Shown here: piece after piece, positions 63,222 through 64,000 of the stretch
Position numbering within the stretch: the first letter of the stretch is position 1
How the letters are laid out: each line of letters opens with the position of its first letter
Origin: Ferruginibacter sp.
GTDB lineage: Bacteria > Bacteroidota > Bacteroidia > Chitinophagales > Chitinophagaceae
Direction: 5' to 3'
Length of the DNA stretch: 64,000 nucleotides
Assembly: GCA_030831945.1 (NCBI GenBank)
Contig: JAURKC010000008.1
Span: 62,001 to 126,000 of the forward strand
The notes under the pieces: generated by a model
What the model was told of the DNA's origin: nothing
Database searches by the model: none
What the model saw: the letters and a program-made list of their open reading frames with translations, nothing else
Program-made: the position numbers and the translations under genes

Positions 63222-64000
63222 TTATTTAGCTGCAGGTGGTGTCCAGATGGTAGCGCCTATATAACGTTCATGGCCAGTTGCTTCATCTGCGAAATAGTAC
63301 ACGGCTACTATTTTACCATCGGGGCGCTGTACGGCTCTAGGGTAGCCCATATCCCGACTATTGCCATCACCACGAAGGACATAAGGTTCACTCCAAGATT
63401 TACCTTTATCGCTACTAATTTTTGCAAGCATGCTAAAGGGTTCTTTTCTGCTACCCCAGATAATGCAGACTCTTCCATCCTTCATTTTTAACATGGCAGG
63501 AGGGTTTCCTTCACCTGTATTTTCTACAGGGTCAATTTGCCTTTGCCAACTTAGGCCATTGTCTGCAGAATAGAAAGCTTCTATTGATTTATTTCTTCGA
63601 ACGCTGACCAATATTTCTGTGGGTGATAAACGAACCGACGCTGGCATGATTGCATAATTTGAGCCTTCTGGTTCTGGTGAAATCCAGGATACAAAAGACC
63701 AGCTTATTCCTCCGTCGGTTGTTTTAGCCATCATGGGTCTTCCTTCTTTTCCATTTGATTTAGCAGCAGTCAGAAATAATAAGCATTCATTATTTCCGTC
63801 AATGATATAGTCTGTTCTGGCAGCAATTCCTTTGGTCCCCATTTCTGGTAGTTTTACTGGGCCATCCCAACTGTGCCCTTTATCGTTGGAAGTCCAGTAA
63901 AGTGATTCGCCTCCATTGTTATTGGTCATTCGAATAGTAAAAGCAAAATTTGGGTCTTTGAAATTAATAACTTTTGGAGCAATGGGTTCTTGCAATGGAA
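63222..64000 (-). CDS. exo-alpha-sialidase-like BNR-repeat protein, 5' part outside the window
   Basis: At least 259 codons; the frame is open to the window edge, so the N-terminus lies beyond base 64000. Four Asp-box repeats mark a six-bladed sialidase-type propeller: SNDKGHSW, TTDGGISW, SADNGLSW and SSDKGKSW. PASVRLSPTEILVSVRR and RDMGYPRAVQRPDGKIVAVYYF carry Arg residues expected in the catalytic triad of GH33-like enzymes. It could remove sialic acid, or be a non-sialidase BNR protein, since Bacteroidota have many of the latter. The 207 bases before aguB contain nothing else that I recognise. Confidence 0.78.
   Translation of the reverse strand, partial: PLQEPIAPKVINFKDPNFAFTIRMTNNNGGESLYWTSNDKGHSWDGPVKLPEMGTKGIAARTDYIIDGNNECLLFLTAAKSNGKEGRPMMAKTTDGGISWSFVSWISPEPEGSNYAIMPASVRLSPTEILVSVRRNKSIEAFYSADNGLSWQRQIDPVENTGEGNPPAMLKMKDGRVCIIWGSRKEPFSMLAKISSDKGKSWSEPYVLRGDGNSRDMGYPRAVQRPDGKIVAVYYFADEATGHERYIGATIWTPPAAK

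Overview
The window is AT-rich, densely coded DNA from a Bacteroidota bacterium, most likely a saprophytic Chitinophagaceae-type organism. The evidence is the near absence of Shine-Dalgarno sequences, the AT-rich leaders, many exported enzymes ending their signal peptides in A-Q, SPII lipoproteins, Tat-exported Gfo/Idh/MocA proteins, a PVC-type cytochrome dehydrogenase and Bacteroidota-type families (CBM9-like, DUF6807, RhaI/RhaEW rhamnose set). No rRNA, tRNA, CRISPR array, transposase, integrase or phage gene was seen. Almost everything is carbon catabolism, so this is a nutrient-utilisation region rather than a mobile island. The genus is inferred, not proven.

Layout. 0.2-0.9 kb: CBM9-like protein. 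1.2-11.9 kb: a plus-strand glycan cluster pointing at GalNAc/GlcNAc-containing, probably sulfated, glycans: GH109, an N-acetylhexosamine kinase-like enzyme, GH31, GH20, sulfatase, an uncharacterised lipoprotein and a six-hairpin-like protein. It has no SusC/SusD pair. 12.0-21.4 kb: a complete myo-inositol operon (iolJ-like, B, C, D, A, E, G) ending in a LacI regulator. 21.5-27.8 kb: an L-rhamnose operon (rhaT, rhaEW fusion, rhaM, rhaI, rhaB). 28.0-31.8 kb: a Tat-exported TIM-barrel protein and a cytochrome c/HEAT dehydrogenase lipoprotein. 31.9-34.6 kb: lutABC for L-lactate. 34.8-37.2 kb: an exported Gfo/Idh/MocA protein plus a DUF6807 protein. 37.3-39.7 kb (minus): 2-keto-3-deoxypentonate dehydratase-like (FAH fold) and alpha-ketoglutarate-semialdehyde dehydrogenase-like genes. 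40.1-42.6 kb: esterase-like hydrolase, lactonase-like amidohydrolase and SGNH hydrolase. 42.7-49.6 kb: hexuronate catabolism (uxaB, uxaC, a YhcH-family gene, kdgK, kdgA, exuT). 49.6-51.1 kb: PhyH dioxygenase and SGNH hydrolase. 51.3-56.2 kb: a YncE/phosphoesterase fusion and a TonB receptor. 56.3-58.9 kb: small basic protein, coiled-coil membrane protein, DUF457 membrane protein and azurin-like protein. 59.3-61.0 kb: lactate permease. 61.1-63.0 kb (minus): agmatine to putrescine genes aguA/aguB. 63.2-64.0 kb (minus): 3' part of a sialidase cut by the window edge.

How it works together. Inositol, rhamnose and hexuronates are each taken to central intermediates by near-complete routes. The RhaEW dehydrogenase half should oxidise L-lactaldehyde to L-lactate, which LutABC would then turn into pyruvate; the lactate permease 25 kb away could supply the same enzymes. 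Rhamnose plus galacturonate are the backbone sugars of rhamnogalacturonan I, so the organism may consume pectin products made elsewhere. UxaA (altronate dehydratase), an inositol transporter and the upper half of the pentonate route are missing here.

Starts were moved to internal ATG codons where the longest frame began with TTG or ran into a neighbour. All functional calls come from reading motifs and context; no database search was run.
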